Counted from the stretch's first letter, positions 23,400-37,122 are shown. The stretch: DNA of 64,000 bases from Fremontodendron californicum (GCA_030761205.1 JAULJL010000039.1:7388001-7452000); one strand, 5' to 3'. The notes: generated from the letters alone by a model not told the origin. Numbers and translations: made by a program.

Positions 23400-26280
23400 T
23401 TCTTAGTGCAAATGCAAATGGCCTGGATTGATGCCCATGTTTCATGATGCAGATGCCCCTACTAATTGTGTTCATGTAACTGGTTTATGAATGGTGTAAC
23501 TACAATTACCACACAATAATGAAAATGCAACGATTCTAGAAATGATGCAATTGCTTGAGATGACACAAATGCGAATTCCATGAAGAATGTAAATGTAAAG
23601 GTAAAATGCAGATGCTTATGGAATAATGCCAATGCAAATACCCATGAATGATGCAAATGCTTGCCGACACTGTGCAGATGCAAAAGCTCGATAAAGAGAT
23701 GAGTGCTTATGAGTGATGCAAATGCCCCCGGTTGTTTTTCTAGACTTTGGCTTAGCCTTTCAAATTCATTTTTCCTCTTCAAATCAGAGTATATCTTCAA
23801 TTCATTTTGGCTATTCTCTTTGCCTCAACAGTTTTCAAACTTTCATCAACAGAGATCTGAACTGGGTTCGATATCTTCTTCTCATATCTGGAAGTCAGGA
23901 CCTATCCTGGCAGTTCTATATCTTTGGGTTAGAAAAATCCTTGTCTCATGTTAACATCAAAAATGGGTATTTCAAAAATATTTTTATTTTCCCTTTTTGA
24001 AAAACAATTTTGCTTATTTAAGGAAAACTTCTAAGCCAAAAATTTTAACTCCACAGTGTATGATGTACAAATCTTTTGATGACTGATGATCACTGTTAGA
24101 AAATTCCCTAAGTATTAATTTGGGTTTTTCAATTTGAAATGACAAAGCTCGATACAACAAGATTTTGGTTTTTCCAGGAAAACTTCACAACAAAAATGTA
24201 TGTCCCTTCTAGGCTCACAAATGGAACAGATTTTATAAATCATGAATTCATTGAGAACCAAACAAATTCAACATTCTTGTAGTTTCCAATATCAAGGTAT
24301 TTTGACAAGCGTCAAGATTGGCTGGGATGTTTAAATCGGAAAGTTTGATCTTGGAGGAAAAAAAGATTCAATTTTTGAAGACAATCCTCCGAATGAGAGC
24401 TGACAATTTGGGGGGTTCAGGAATTCGTAGATGTTCCTCGATGACCACCTTTTTTTAAGATGACCTTCTCTTTTTGGGGTATCGGCACTATCATAGATGG
24501 TATCAAAAATTCCTATTCTACTCTAGACCGCCCATTTTTGGGTTTTCGCCCTAAAATCCCATTCTTTTCAATTTTTCTTCTTCTTTTTTTTTTGTTTTTT
24601 GTTTTTTGTTTTGTTTTTGTTCTACCATACACTTGAGAATTATAAATTCTTCCTTAGTGAAATGATAATTCGATGAAATGGGATAAAATCTGAGGAAAAA
24701 CCTTTCAGATTAAATATTCATGCTTGATCAAAATGGACTTTTAAAGCATATAATGTAGGCCATGGCTCAGGGTTCAGAAAGAAAGGATAAATAGGCCCAA
24801 AATATGTGTTTGAGGGTAATCAGATCAAGGATCATTTTTGAGGAGGATCTTCTTTGAAGCATTTGTCCCTTCTTGGTCATTTCTTTCCTTTTGACTTTGC
24901 TCTTTTTCTTCCTTGCTCTTGGCTTTCAATTTTCTTTTTCATTGTGTTTTTCTTTTGTTTTTCTTGGTTTTCATTTCACCATCTTTTTCTCTTCTTTTTC
25001 TTTGACAGAGTGAGCCCGTATTTATTCGGGGCTCCATTTGCTTTGTGTCTGTCCTTGAGCTATCACTCATTTCTCAATGATCTTTGAAAAGATCTTTCCT
25101 CGCATTTGCCCCCCAGTGTAGAGGGTAATCCTTGATCAGGGTTCAAAGAAGAAAGAATTCTTTTGGCTCAAAAGGGGTGACTATGGATAATTTCTTTTTG
25201 TGTGAAAGGGATATGAAAGATGGCCATTTCTCATGTCAAGCACAAATATTCACATTGAAAAGCAATCCCCAGGGGAAATAGATATTCAGAATTTCATTTT
25301 GCACTTTGGAATCATCCGAATTCTCATATGCATGATATCACAATTTTTTTTTTTCGTCGCACGCCCCCAATGATTCATGCATTAGCCCATCCTTCTTCAC
25401 TATGTATCCATCATTTCCACATATGATGCCCCAATTTGATTAACCATGCGAATTTGTATCAACGAGGAACATTGCAAGTCTAGGTCTGTTTTGAAAAGGC
25501 TGAGTTTCCAATCTAAGTTCTTTGAAGAGACAAGGAAAATATGACCCAAAAATAGGTTTTCTCTAGGACAGGGGATAATCTAGTTTAATCATTGTGCCCC
25601 AGGGTGTCAATCATGAAGTGACGTCTAAGCAATTAGTGTTTTGTGGTCATTGGGAAAGGTCATGAATGGTTTTAGCAAAATCTTGACACACACCAAATTA
25701 TCAAAATCTGGATTCTTGAAAGAATGTCTCATTTGTTTGATTTTCAAGGAATTTGAAAATTTTCAAAAAGTTCGTTCCTTTGTTCATAGCCTAGACTAAG
25801 ATCTATGTCTTTGCTTATTCTGTGATGACAATGGTTTTATGAAGTCAAATCATTCATATTCCTTGAAGCATTAGGTCTTTCAAATGGTCTCGGTTCAAAA
25901 GATTTAGGCTTAGGAAAGCCTAAAAGAGAAGGCTAAAGATATTGGGTCATTTCTAACAATGATCATCAATATTCTCAAGATTGTTCATTATTTCATGTGA
26001 AAACCACTTATTTATTGTGTACCACAAATTTTCTCAAAGTTTCATTTTTTTATTATTTTTTTTATTTTTTTATTTTTTGATTTTTTTTTTCAAATTTATT
26101 GCTAAAATAAAATGAACACAAAATATTTAAATTCAAAATTTATTTATTTCATGTAGATGTCATCATGAGACAAAAGCTTTCATCATCAAAGTGTAGAAAT
26201 ATATGCATCAGAATGCTCCTATTGACATGCTTTCAAAGATAACAAATCTTATCCTCAAAACACTTCAAGAGGAAATCAAT
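23400..26280 (-). other. Non-coding middle of element 1, shared with element 2
   Basis: It is closely matched by 47640-50470 in element 2. It has T-rich runs and scattered GATGCAAATG motifs, and I found no convincing protein on either strand. Conserved non-coding sequence in two independent insertions suggests a shared ancestral element or cis functions. Confidence 0.7.
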
Positions 26281-26282
26281 CT

Positions 26283-26480
26283 ATGGTAAAACAAATTTCC
26301 AATGTTCGATAAGCTCTGGAATCAAAATGCCATCATGGACAAGACCTTCAATTCTTTCCTTCAGTTGTCTGCATTTTTTAGTCGAATGCCCAATTGCCCC
26401 AATGTGATACTTGCACTTGCTGTTGGGGTCATAGCTTTTAGCTGACGAAGAAAACTCTTCAAAGCTAAGCCAATTTCTAT
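26283..26480 (-). pseudogene. Relic of a gag zinc-finger segment
   Basis: The minus strand reads about 64 codons containing SKCKYHIGAIGHSTKKC, then RQLKERIEGLVHDGIL, ending at a TAG. The Cys/His layout is C-x2-H-x5-H-x4-C followed by an LK-x2-I-x2-L-x3-G pattern. This resembles the zinc-finger end of gag in Tat/Ogre-type Ty3-gypsy elements. Stops lie a few codons upstream, so only this island survives. The copy in element 2 (50490-50690) has lost a base in the A-run before the last Cys. Confidence 0.6.
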
Positions 26481-26653
26481 TTCATCTTATTAATGTGTTT
26501 CATGATGAATGAGCTATGAATGTCATGAGTGCAATTTGATGCATGTGAAGGATAAACAAAGTTATGTGTGGTCATATACAGTGGAAACATGTTGGCCATG
26601 TATGTTATAAATGCAACACGATGCCAACATGATGCATTTACATGAGAAAAATC

Positions 26654-27860
26654 AATGCATGGATATATGCAATGAATGACTATGTATGTTCCAAATGCAT
26701 TTCCCAATGAATGATCATATACACTATCAATGCCACACAATGTCAATTATGATGCATGTGAAGAATAAATGATTGACACAGAGAATATACAAAGAAAATC
26801 ATGCTGATCGTGTATGTCATGAATGCCACCTGATGCCAATATGAAAAATTAATGCATGAGCATATCATGATGACTGTGTATGCCATGAATGCAACCTGAT
26901 GCCAACATGATGCATGTAAAAAATAAGCAAATTAATGCATGGATATATACAATGAATGACCATGTATGTTCCAAATGCATTTCCCAATGAATGATCATAT
27001 ACACTATGAATGCCATACAATGTCAATTATGATGCATGTGAAGAATAAATGACTGACACAGAGTACATACAAAGAAAGTCATACTGGCCGTGTATGTCAT
27101 GAATGCAACCTGATGCCAATATGAAAAATTAATGCATGAGCATAACATGACGACTATGTATGCCATGAATGCACCCTGATGCCAACATGATGCATGTAAA
27201 AAATAAGCAAATTAATGCATGGATATATACAATGAATGACCATGTATGTTCCAAATGCATTACCAATGAATGATCATATACACTATGAATGCCACATAAT
27301 GTCAATTATGATGCATGTGAAGAATAAATGACTGACACAGAGTATATACAAAGAAAGTCATGATGGCCGTGTATGTCATGAATGCAACCTGATGCCAATA
27401 TGAAAAATTAATGCATGAGCATAACATGACGACTATGTATGCCATGAATGCACCCTGATGCCAACATGATGCATGTAAAAAATAAGCAAATTAATGCATG
27501 GATATATATAGGAAAATCATTTCTGACTATGAATGCATGAATGCAACTTGATGCTACCATGATGCATATAAAGAAAGAATAAATTGATATATGGATATAT
27601 ACAGAAAAATCATGCTGACTATGAATGCATGAATGCAACTTGACGCTAACATGATGCATATAGAGAAAGAATAAATTGATATATGGATATATACAGAAAA
27701 ATCATGCTGACTATGAATGCATGAATGCAACTTGATGCCAACATGATGCATGTAAAGAAAGAATAAATTGATATATGGATATATATAGAAAAATCATGCT
27801 GACTATGAATGCATGAATGCAACTTGATGCCAACATGACGCATGTAAAGAAAGAATAAAT
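26654..27860 (-). repeat. Compound tandem array in the leader region of element 1
   Basis: Three units of about 280 bp (starting near 26654, 26934 and 27214) are followed by three to four 92-bp units (27493-27860). Both are built from ATGAATGC and GATGCATGT motifs. Element 2 has one 280-bp unit and about three 92-bp units. The His/Ile/Ser-rich minus-strand frames here are repeat artefacts. Confidence 0.88.
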
Positions 27861-28352
27861 TCATACATAAGTATATACAAATAATGACCATGCATGTCAT
27901 AAACGTATCTTACAATGAATGACCATGCATGCTATGACTATAACATGATGTCAAAATGATACATGCAAAAATAAATGAATTAACACAATTTTTTTTTTTG
28001 ATTTTTTTTTTTTGATAAACCAATCACATCATTTTCAAAAGAATTTCAGGGTGGATCTTACTATGGTACAATATGCAAATGTTCATGTGACACTACCGGT
28101 TTTATGAAATCATCAAATTAAATTACCAACTGCTTATTGTAAAGAATGAGATCAATAATACAACCAAAAATGTACATGCTCTATTTACACATGCATGAAA
28201 TGTGCAACATGCAAAAATGCTTGAAACATGATTTTTTTTTTTGTTTTTTTTTTGTTTTTAATAAAAAACAGCTAATGAACATCCGCCCCAACAATATCTG
28301 CTTATTTAGGCATCACGATGCCTTCGAGGCGGAGTATCACATTTATTACGGG

Positions 28353-28368
28353 CGATGTACGTACATCG
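28353..28368. other. 16-bp perfect palindrome in the leader of element 1
   Basis: CGATGTACGTACATCG is its own reverse complement. It is extended by CGGGC on one side and TTGCCCG on the other, which lengthens the potential stem with a two-base bulge. It lies about 715 bases downstream of the primer site in the element RNA and is conserved in element 2 (51978-51993). Confidence 0.75.
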
Positions 28369-29082
28369 TTGCCCGATCTACCACACTTATTCGGAGTGTA
28401 AAACAGGTAACAAAAAGTTTAGAAATGTCCCTCCATGTGTTCCTATTTTCGGTATATCTAACGGAAATTCGGGATGGCTTCGCCTAGGTTCACTATATGA
28501 AGGTGATTCGGTTCTAAGGCCCCGAATTGTTCCTCACTATCGCCGGTGAAGGCTAGTAAGGCACCCCGATAAAAGCGGGTTCAATTCGTTAGAGTATATT
28601 TTCCTATGCCCGTACGAAGGATTATCACGAAGGCATTAGGTACTTTATACTCCGAAAGTGTTTCACTAGCCCATACGGAGGATCAATCACGAAGGCTTAG
28701 TTACTTTACTTCCACTTAAAAGGACCGAACCCGGGTAGAGGATTCATGTTATGCAAATGCACGTGTAGTGTGTGTGGAGAAACAAAACAAACCTGTCACC
28801 ACCTATTCTACAAACCTTATTCTAAATGTCCTAACAATTAAAACATTCAAGAATAGTGTAACGCATTAACCGACAAGCAGTTATAATATTCAACCTTAAA
28901 TAGCTAGAGAAAAATAATAAAATGCATGCACATGAGTATGAACATATTTGAAAATATTTTATTATTTTCAAAATTCTCCTTATTAAAAAAAATATGGGAA
29001 TTAAAATTAAATACCAATTAAACCAACAAAACCGAGACTTTGATAACACACGACTAATTTCTAGGCCTGACTCTCTAATATG

Positions 29083-29100
29083 TCCCCAGTGGAGTCGCCA
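29083..29100 (-). promoter_or_regulatory. Primer-binding site of element 1 (tRNA-Arg)
   Basis: The plus strand reads TCCCCAGTGGAGTCGCCA, matching the 3' end of plant tRNA-Arg(ACG) as I recall it with one change. The minus strand is therefore a primer site, three bases from the LTR end. It is not a tRNA gene, because only the 3' half-arm is present. Confidence 0.85.
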
Positions 29101-29103
29101 AGC

Positions 29104-32100
29104 TGTCGCAACCTAAAAAAAATAATAACGACGAGTCTCATCGCAAGACTTTATTATTCGTTAGGCGTGACATTAAAAAAAAATCGAGGAAAAGTCGACT
29201 TAATTCCTCTAGAAAAATGAAGGTTTTGAAAATGACCTTAAAAAAGACATGGAGTCGCCACCAATCTTTTTTAGCTAGGTGTGATCGGCCACCTATTAAA
29301 ACCGGTTTTATAAAATATTTTAAAAATTAATTAAAACATTTTAAAAACCAATTTCAAGTCTGCGTTTTAAACCAGAGAAATCAAAGAAGCGGGTTCGGGA
29401 GTCGGTTACGTGTGGGGAAGGATTAGCACCCCCACAACGCCCGTATAAATCGGTACCTTATTAATCGTGTGTTATCTCAAGTCTCGATAAAAAGTTGGTT
29501 TTAAATTTAGTATTTCAAGTTAATTCCCAATTTAAAGAAAAATAATTTCATTTTTTTTATTGAAAATGATCCGGAATTTATAAATTCAAAATTTTCCTAT
29601 ATTCCCCAACAAACGTGGCAAAATATAGAAATTTTTATTAGTTTTGGAAAACTTTCCGAATCATTCTCTTTTTTGAAAGAAAGATATTCCTTTATTAATG
29701 ATAATTGATCATATTCCCTCCAGCAAACCCGGTAGAGAACTCATGAATTATTTTAACTCGGGAATATCTTTATATTTTTTTATTGAAAACCATTATCCTT
29801 TTTTGAAAACATTTAAAAGAAATGAATATGTATATGCATGACATAAATAAAATGACATAGTACAGTCTAAATAATATAATGCAACCTAAATGACATGACA
29901 AATATGAATGGTATGGCATATAATTTAAATGACATGGAATAAAATAATGCTATCATATAATATGCATGAAAATAAAAATGCAATGCATGAAATGTATTTT
30001 TTCCTTTAATTAAGGAAATCCGTATATCTAAAAAGATATCCGGCTACCTTAGGAAAATATGTCAAATTAAATATTCTAAAACCAAAATACTTTGTGATTG
30101 TTTGAAAACAATTTTGAAAAGCTTGAATTATCAATAAAAACTGGGCTAAAAATTTTAAAATGGCTCTAATTTCCTAAGTTTAAAAAATCCGGACTTGACT
30201 ACCCTTAACCCGGGACTTGAAAAACCATTTTTAGAATTTGAAAAGGCTTAGAAACCACCCTAAGTCAGTAGCTAACTCTCCTAATCAGCCCACTCTAAGT
30301 AAATTAACCAAAACAGAAAAATGGTTTTTTTTTTTAAAATTCAATTCTGACTCCACTGTCCAGTTTTAATCCACGATTTTTTATCCTATTTTTAAAAATT
30401 CCAAAAATTCTAAAAAAAATACTGGAGACTCAAGACATGTAAAACTACACAAGAAAAAATCGGCTTAATTTTTTGATCAAAGATGAATTCCCAGAAAAAC
30501 CAGAGATGTACGAGTTTTTGGAGGAAAAAAAAACTGCTTTGTTTTTCTTTAAATTCAATTCTGACACCACTGTCCAGTTCTAATCCATGATTTTTTACCC
30601 TATTTTTAAAAATTCCAAAAATTCTGAAAAAATTATTGGAGACTCAGGACATGTAAAAATACACGAGAAAAAATCGGCTTAATTTTCTGATCAAAGATGA
30701 ATTCCCAGAAAAATCAGAAATGTACGAGTTTTTTGAAGAAAAAAAAAACTGAAAAAAACTGTTTTGCCAACACATTTTTTTGTCTTTGATAAAATCATTT
30801 AAAAATAAAAATAAAAATATTTGAAACTCATAAAATGACTTGAAAGCAGTAGCTAGGACTTTTTGAAAGTTAGATAAAAATTGGCTAAGTAAAAAAAATC
30901 ACAAAGGTAGAATAATCAATTTGACAAACTTAATTTTCCACAAGTGTGCTCAAGAGAGCATGACTTTGAACCATTAATTGGCTCAAGTCATTATTCAAGT
31001 GGCATGAACATGAAATGCATGAAACAATGCAGCAAACATAATGCATGAAATGCATGGATCTAAACCTAAATGTAAGGAAAATGTATGACACAAATAATAT
31101 GGCCTAGACCTAACATGAACTTGCATGGCATTTAATGTAACCTAGACCTAAGACATGCATGGCATTTTCACAAACACAAGGCATGCTTAATTCAAAAATC
31201 CAACCAAATATCATGCAAATGCATAAACCTAACAACTAGCATGACAAAAATACAACACACAATGCAAAACACATAGAGTAGCCAAATGGCCCCAAGCTTC
31301 AACAAGCATGGCATTTTCACAAACACTTGGTATGCTAGCATGAAAAACTAAGTCATAACACAAAAATCACACAAGCATTTTCACAAACACCTAATATACC
31401 AAATCTAAAACATGCTCACTAAGATATAAAACAAGAATCATGCAAAGAATCACACAAGCATTTTCACAAACACTTAATATGCTAACTCTAAAACATGCTC
31501 AAATTTAAACAACATGAAAATAGAAAATAAAAAATGCAAAAACATGATATCTAAGACATAAATGGCAACAAACAAAGCAACCAAATTAAATATAACTTAA
31601 GAACATGAAATAACATAATATTTAAAACATCAAAAATAAAGAAAATAGCATAAACAATATGGTAAAATGAATCAAAAATAACAACTTAAAATAAATAATG
31701 TAGGCCATTTGGCCATGGTGAGTTTATTGTAAAAACAAAATGTAAGAAAAATATACTTAAGAAAGGAAATGAAGGAAGAACAAGAAACATTATTTTAAAA
31801 TGAAAACTCACCAAGTAGCTTTTGAACGGATTAAGCTATAAACCCTCAGAGTAGCTTTTGAACGGATTAAGCCACAAACCCTCTCACAAGTAGATTTTGA
31901 ACGGATTAAGCTATAAACCCTCAGAGTAGCTTTTGAACGGATTAAGCTACAAACCCTCAGAATAGCTTTTGAACGGATTAAGCTATAAACCATCAGAGTA
32001 GCTTTTGAACGGATTAAGCTACAAACCCTCTCAACAAAAACACTATGACTCACCACCCGGATAATCCTAATACAAGTGTATAGACTATCTCACAAGGGGT

Positions 32101-33673
32101 AGTGGGTGATTTCAACCAAAGGCCAAGACCCCTTATTTATAAGGTGAGCACCTCCTTGGCTTGACATTACAAAGGGATGTGGGATTGGGACTTAGGCTCA
32201 AAAATGAAAATCTCTAACTTAACTCTTGATTTTTAATCACTTGATTGAAAAAATCCTAAGCTTCCTCCTTCCTTTGGGCTTGGGCAGGCCAGCACTTCTC
32301 TTTTCCAGCCCAGCTCTGATTTTTGAAAGGCCCAAAGAAGCCCTTTTCGGTTGCTTGGGTGAAACGACCATTTTGCCCCCCGGATGCAAAATAAATATCA
32401 AACGGGCTCCAAATTCAATTTTTCTTTTTTTAATACTTCCAAAATAATAAAATATTGAGTTCTGGAAGTTTTCAAAATTATCCGAGTCCGTTTGCTATTT
32501 ATTTGGAGTTTTTCTTCCCAAAATGTCCTTTTATGCCCCTACTTTTTACCATTTTTTAAACGAGCTCCAAATCAAGATTTTTCTTCACCAATCTCTTCAA
32601 AATAATTAAAAAGTGTGATCTGGAAGTTTTCATAATTTTTGGAGCTCATTTGGTATTTTTTCGGGATTTATCGGCTTGAATTACTGCATAGGAGGCCCGG
32701 GATTTGGCCATTTTGCAAACGAACTCAGAATCAAGATTTTCTTTCGCCAATCTCTTCCAAATAATTTAAAAATGAGATTTGCCAAATTTCAGAATTTTTG
32801 GAGTCCATTTGCTATTTTTCCGGGATTTATCTTTTTGAATTACTGCATTAGAAGCCCGGGATTTGGCCATTTTGCAAACGAACTCGGAATCAACATTTTC
32901 TTTCGCCAATCTCCTTCAAATGATTTAAGAATGAGATTGATAAATTTTTCAGAATTTTCGGAGTCCATTTGCTATTTTTCCCAAATTTTTCCAATTTTGC
33001 CCTTTAACCTCCAAAACCTGGTTTTGCTCAAAACAAGTCCGATTTTCAGATTTTCTTCAATCTGAGCCTTGGGCCATCCTTTTTAATCATTCCTCATCCA
33101 TTGGGGGCTTTGATCTTACCAAGTCGGGCCATTTCTGTGATTCTTCCCGATTTCACCGAAATCCACTAAAAACCCTAATTCTCGGTTTTCTCCCGGATTG
33201 ACTTTTCTTTTGATTTTTCTTGCAAGTGACTTCTCCATTACCCGTAGTCAGTGCTTATCTTTCATTTGGAACCTTCAATTTCGACCAGTTTGATCGTTTA
33301 AGCACTTTTCCCCAAATTTCTCGGATTAGGGTTTCTTTTCTACTGAATCTCCAAATCCCAACTTCCGAACTTCATATCTTTCAATGTAGACCTCGGATTA
33401 TCAAAATTCTTTCTCCATTTTTCAATTGAACTTAAAATCTTAATTTTGAAAGTGGGTTGACTTTTTCAGTAGTTGACTTTCTGGGGTTGACTTTTTCGGG
33501 GTTGACTTTTTCGGGGTTGACTTTTTTTCAAGTTTGACTTTTTGTGCTCGCCCTCTTAAACTAAGTCTCGGAGTACCACCTGCAGGATGAAAACAGTCTT
33601 TTTATACTCGGAAACATCAATATAGGAAGAAAACATACCTGTTTAGTGGCCCGGACAAAATTAGGTGTCTACA
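29104..33673 (-). repeat. 5' LTR of element 1 (element orientation)
   Basis: It has the same length (4,570 bp) as its partner and matches it apart from scattered substitutions. TATA region at 32135-32142; 36-bp array of six units at 31815-32030. Confidence 0.93.
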
Positions 33674-33678
33674 ATATG

Positions 33679-34860
33679 TATATAAAATATATAACAAAAT
33701 AATCATATAGATATATATAATCTATAACTAACATTAAAAGTTATCTTCAAGTAAGGAGAATATCCAATTTTAATTTGGGATGTTTTTGCTTGGAGACAAC
33801 TAAGTTTGGACATTTAGAGAGTTGAAGGGGGTTAGTTAGGTATTTCTCTTTTCTTTAATGAAGAAGGAAAGAAGGAAAAGAACATAAAGAAAAGAGTAAG
33901 AAAAGAAAAGAAAAGAAAGAGGGGAGAAAGAAGAAAAAAAGAAAAATTTGTGTGTTCGTGTTTTTAAAATATTATAAATTTATATAAATTTTTAAATGTT
34001 AATAATTCGTTTTAGATAGATTTTGACACGTTTGTATACTCGTGTCGAGTTTATGTTATTTTTCGTGTTTCGTTCGTGTTATTTTTTTTTGTGTTCAAAA
34101 TATTATAAATTTTTATACATTAATAATTCGTTTTATGTAGATTTTAACACGTTCGTGTATTTGTGTGGTGTACATATTATTTTTTTGTGTGTTCAAAATA
34201 TTATAAATTTTGATACGTTAATAATTCATTTTATGTAGATTTTGACACGTTCGTGTATTTGTGTGGTGTACGTGTTATTTTTTGTGTCTATCATGTTTTA
34301 ATTATTTTCCTCATGTTATATTCGTGTCGTATTTCAATTCATCCAAAAATTTTGTATAATTGGTCATAATGATTCAATTTAGAAAAAAAAATTGTGTGTT
34401 TGTATCATGTCTCAATTCATCATTTTTTTGCATAATTTGTCATAGTGATTCAATTTAGAGAAAAAAATTTATGTTCGTGTCGTTTTCGTGTTATTTTATC
34501 GTATGTTTAAAGTATTATAAATTTATATAAATTTTTACACGTTAATAATTCGTTTTATGTCAGTTTTGATACGTTCGTGTATTTGTGTCGTGTTCATGTT
34601 ATTTTTTGTATTGTATCATGTTAATTGTCTTCCCCGTTATTTTCATGTCATGTCTCAATTCATTACATATTTTGCATAATTTATTATAACGATTCAATTA
34701 TAACTCTAAATTCATTTACTTAAAAATTTGATTATTACATCTATCATACATTAATATAAATATCATGTTCAAAACTTTAATTAATTTTCCCGAAGCGTAA
34801 CAAGGAACATATTTTAGTATAATAAAAATTCAAAACAAAAAATAAGAAAATAAAAACTTT
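33679..34860. repeat. Repeat-rich intergenic DNA
   Basis: A purine run (33855-33945) is followed by about four units of roughly 115 bp with TTAATAATTCGTTTTATGTA and GACACGTTCGTGTA. This is the same family as 10490-10735 and 14770-15150. No gene is supported. Confidence 0.6.
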
Positions 34861-35279
34861 TATGTTAAGGTATATATTTTAAGGAACAAAAAAATTAATA
34901 TGGGGATATTATGGTCTAAGGTTCGATGTGTTTGTTCATTGGACCCTTCCTTTTCCAGCTCGATTGCATCGTAAGTTCCCGTGCGTTTGTTCTCTAGACC
35001 TTTCCCCTCCAACTCCGAACTGGAGGGGTGATAGGCTTGATTGCATTGCACCGTAAGGTGCCATCCAAATGGTACCCACGATGTAGTTGAGGGCAAAAAG
35101 GTGCCAATTGCACGGCACTGGTGCTGCTAACGCTTGATTTATCCTCTAAAGATCTCATAATTCTGTTGGCTTTATCATTTCACCCTTTCCATCACCATTA
35201 ATGTTCTGGAGTGTCCCTTTTTGGTTCTCTTGGCCTGATCGCTTCTTCCTCTTGGAGACTAACATCCATTGGCCATAAT
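34860..35279. other. Unassigned low-copy stretch
   Basis: It is less AT-rich than its surroundings and has short minus-strand frames (60-78 codons), none with a recognisable family. Together with 36943-37122 and 37548-37600 it may be one older gene or element copy that was split by two hAT insertions. Confidence 0.3.
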
Positions 35280-36934
35280 TAGAGGTGGAAAAATGAATTT
35301 AAATTTGAAAATTCATTTGAAAAAATTCGAATTCGAGAAAATTAGTATCGAAATGCATGGTTCGAGTCCGAAACGACTCGAATCCAAAATGACTCAACCC
35401 GAAATGATTCGAACTCGAGATTGATCCAATTATAAAACCGTTAAAACTCGAATTTAATACTACAAATAAGAATGATTGATTTATATGTAGATAATTGGAT
35501 TGTGAACAAAATAGAAATGTGTTTTTAGAACTGTAAAGAATAAAATGATGATTATTTTTGAAAAATTATCTAAAGTATATTTTTTTAGCATAAAGTTGAA
35601 AGTATCTAAACGGTAATTATTTTTTTATATATTTCATTGTTCTTAAATTTTAATAGAACATTTTTATTTATTTATTTTTTTTCTATATATTTGCATATGT
35701 GATATATCTAAAAGTTTTTAAAAATAATATGTTAAAAGTCATACAATCAACTAATGAGTTATAAGCCTACAATCATATTAATAATCATACTACTAATTTT
35801 ATATAAGACAATAAAATAAATAAAAAATTAAGAAATAAAAAACGCAATTACTATGAGATTGAAAACATGATACTTATATTACTACTAATTATTTGTTTTT
35901 CTTTCATTCCTAAACTTAATTAGTTATTCATACTGCCTATTATTTTAAAATTCTTGTTTTTTTGGGATAGTTTTTGGGTTGAGGGATTCAAACCCTGCTC
36001 TTTTGAGCTGAGAAACATGCACAAACCACTAAGTCAAAGGTTCGAGTGCAAAAAAAGTCTGAGATTTATTATTTTAAAATTCATAAATTTCTTTTCTTAA
36101 ATAATTATTTTTCTTTAATTACAATCTAATTAAATAATAAGATCACAATAACATCTTATATATCTCGTGTAATTAGCGTGTCGTGTAATTATATATGTGT
36201 CTAAAATTATCATGTCTACAAATCATTATATCATCTCGTCTTCATTGATCATTACTATTTAATATTTATTATTCAAATGACAAATTATTAAAATATTCAG
36301 ATATTTATTATATATATCTAATAATTTTTAATCATGATTTTTTAAAAACGTAATTTTAGTTAAGATTAAATCCTCAGGACAAATAATTGAGCAATTAACT
36401 AATAGTAGTATTTTTTTAGCACTAGTCTTATCAGCTTTTAAACTTTAGTATTATTTCTTCTTCAAATTAGCCATTTGTCCATTTTGATTTAATTATTAGT
36501 GTGTACAACTATGATTATATTTATATGTTGACATAATATAAATTATTATATTTGCATGTTGAATATTAGAAACCATCGAATCAATTGTTTTAAATATCAA
36601 TATGATATCAATTATTTAACGAATTGATTTAATATAACAAATTAGTTTCATATCCTTTTTTATGCTAACAAATATTGATATTAATATATAAATATAATTA
36701 AAAAAAATCATATTATACAAAATCTTATTTAAAAATCAATAATAATTTATTTTTGGATTTGAACATTTTAATTATGTAAAAATGATTACATTTAACATAA
36801 AATAAAAAATAACATAAAACGTACTCGAATCAAAACCCGAACTCAAAATAATCAAAATCCAAAATAATTCAAACTCGAAATAAATAAAATCTGAATGATT
36901 CAAATTTATCCAGCCCACTCAATTACTACCTCTA
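35280..36934. mobile_element. Non-autonomous hAT, second member of the 3854 family
   Basis: 1,655 bp, starting TAGAGGTGGAAAAATG and ending TACTACCTCTA. It is flanked by GCCATAAT (35272-35279) and GCCATAAC (36935-36942), an 8-bp duplication with one change. The interior near 36640-36830 resembles 5220-5430 of the first member. The ends carry degenerate CGAACTCGAAAT-type repeats instead of the clean 16-bp array. It contains a nested SINE. Confidence 0.8.
35954..36066 (-). mobile_element. tRNA-derived SINE nested in the hAT
   Basis: A 113-bp insert flanked by a perfect 16-bp duplication TATTATTTTAAAATTC (35938-35953 and 36067-36082). On the minus strand it has an A-box-like TTGACTTAGTGGTTTG and a B-box-like CAGGGTTTGAATCCC, and it ends in an A-run. 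These are the marks of LINE-mobilised tRNA SINEs. Confidence 0.8.
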
Positions 36935-37122
36935 GCCATAACCATCCCTGTTTTCTTGCTCAGACTTCCATATCTGCAACTTCAAATATGTTTTATTGCG
37001 TTGCTTTTTTTGTGGGAGAGTTTTCCTTCTTGCGGCACAGTATACCACACTCGAAACAGAAATTTAATCCTTGATAAATGACTTGTTGCACATGAGTCCC
37101 GACGATCAAGATCAACTTGAAT

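Larger units (their letters stand above)
16427..33673 (-). mobile_element. Giant non-autonomous LTR retrotransposon 1 (LARD-like)
   Basis: It is a 17,247-bp element bounded by a perfect 5-bp duplication ATATG (16422-16426 and 33674-33678). Two 4,570-bp LTRs flank an 8,107-bp interior. The primer site and polypurine tract show that it is transcribed from the minus strand. Terminal bases are TGTAGACACC and TTGCGACA in element orientation. No reverse transcriptase, RNase H, integrase or protease is present; only a relic of a gag zinc finger remains. Long LTRs, a structured non-coding interior and mobility in trans are what defines LARDs. The tRNA-Arg primer site and the zinc-finger type suggest the Tat/Ogre branch of Ty3-gypsy; that placement is inference. 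Confidence 0.93.

Noticed and set aside
24854..25087. Phe-rich plus-strand frame (also 49040-49291)
   Set aside because: It arises from T-rich runs in the non-coding middle, lies on the antisense strand, and its frame is not well conserved between the two elements.
26477..27900. His/Ile/Ser-rich minus-strand frames in the leader arrays
   Set aside because: They come from ATGCATGAATGC-type tandem repeats and change with copy number between the elements.
29083..29100. tRNA-Arg-like sequence (also 52703-52720)
   Set aside because: Only the 3' 18 bases match, directly beside an LTR. These are primer-binding sites, not tRNA genes.
16427..33673. Plus-strand orientation for the giant elements
   Set aside because: The first guess from TGTCGCAACC at the left edge fails. 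The primer site and polypurine tract fit only the minus strand, and the gag relic is also on the minus strand.
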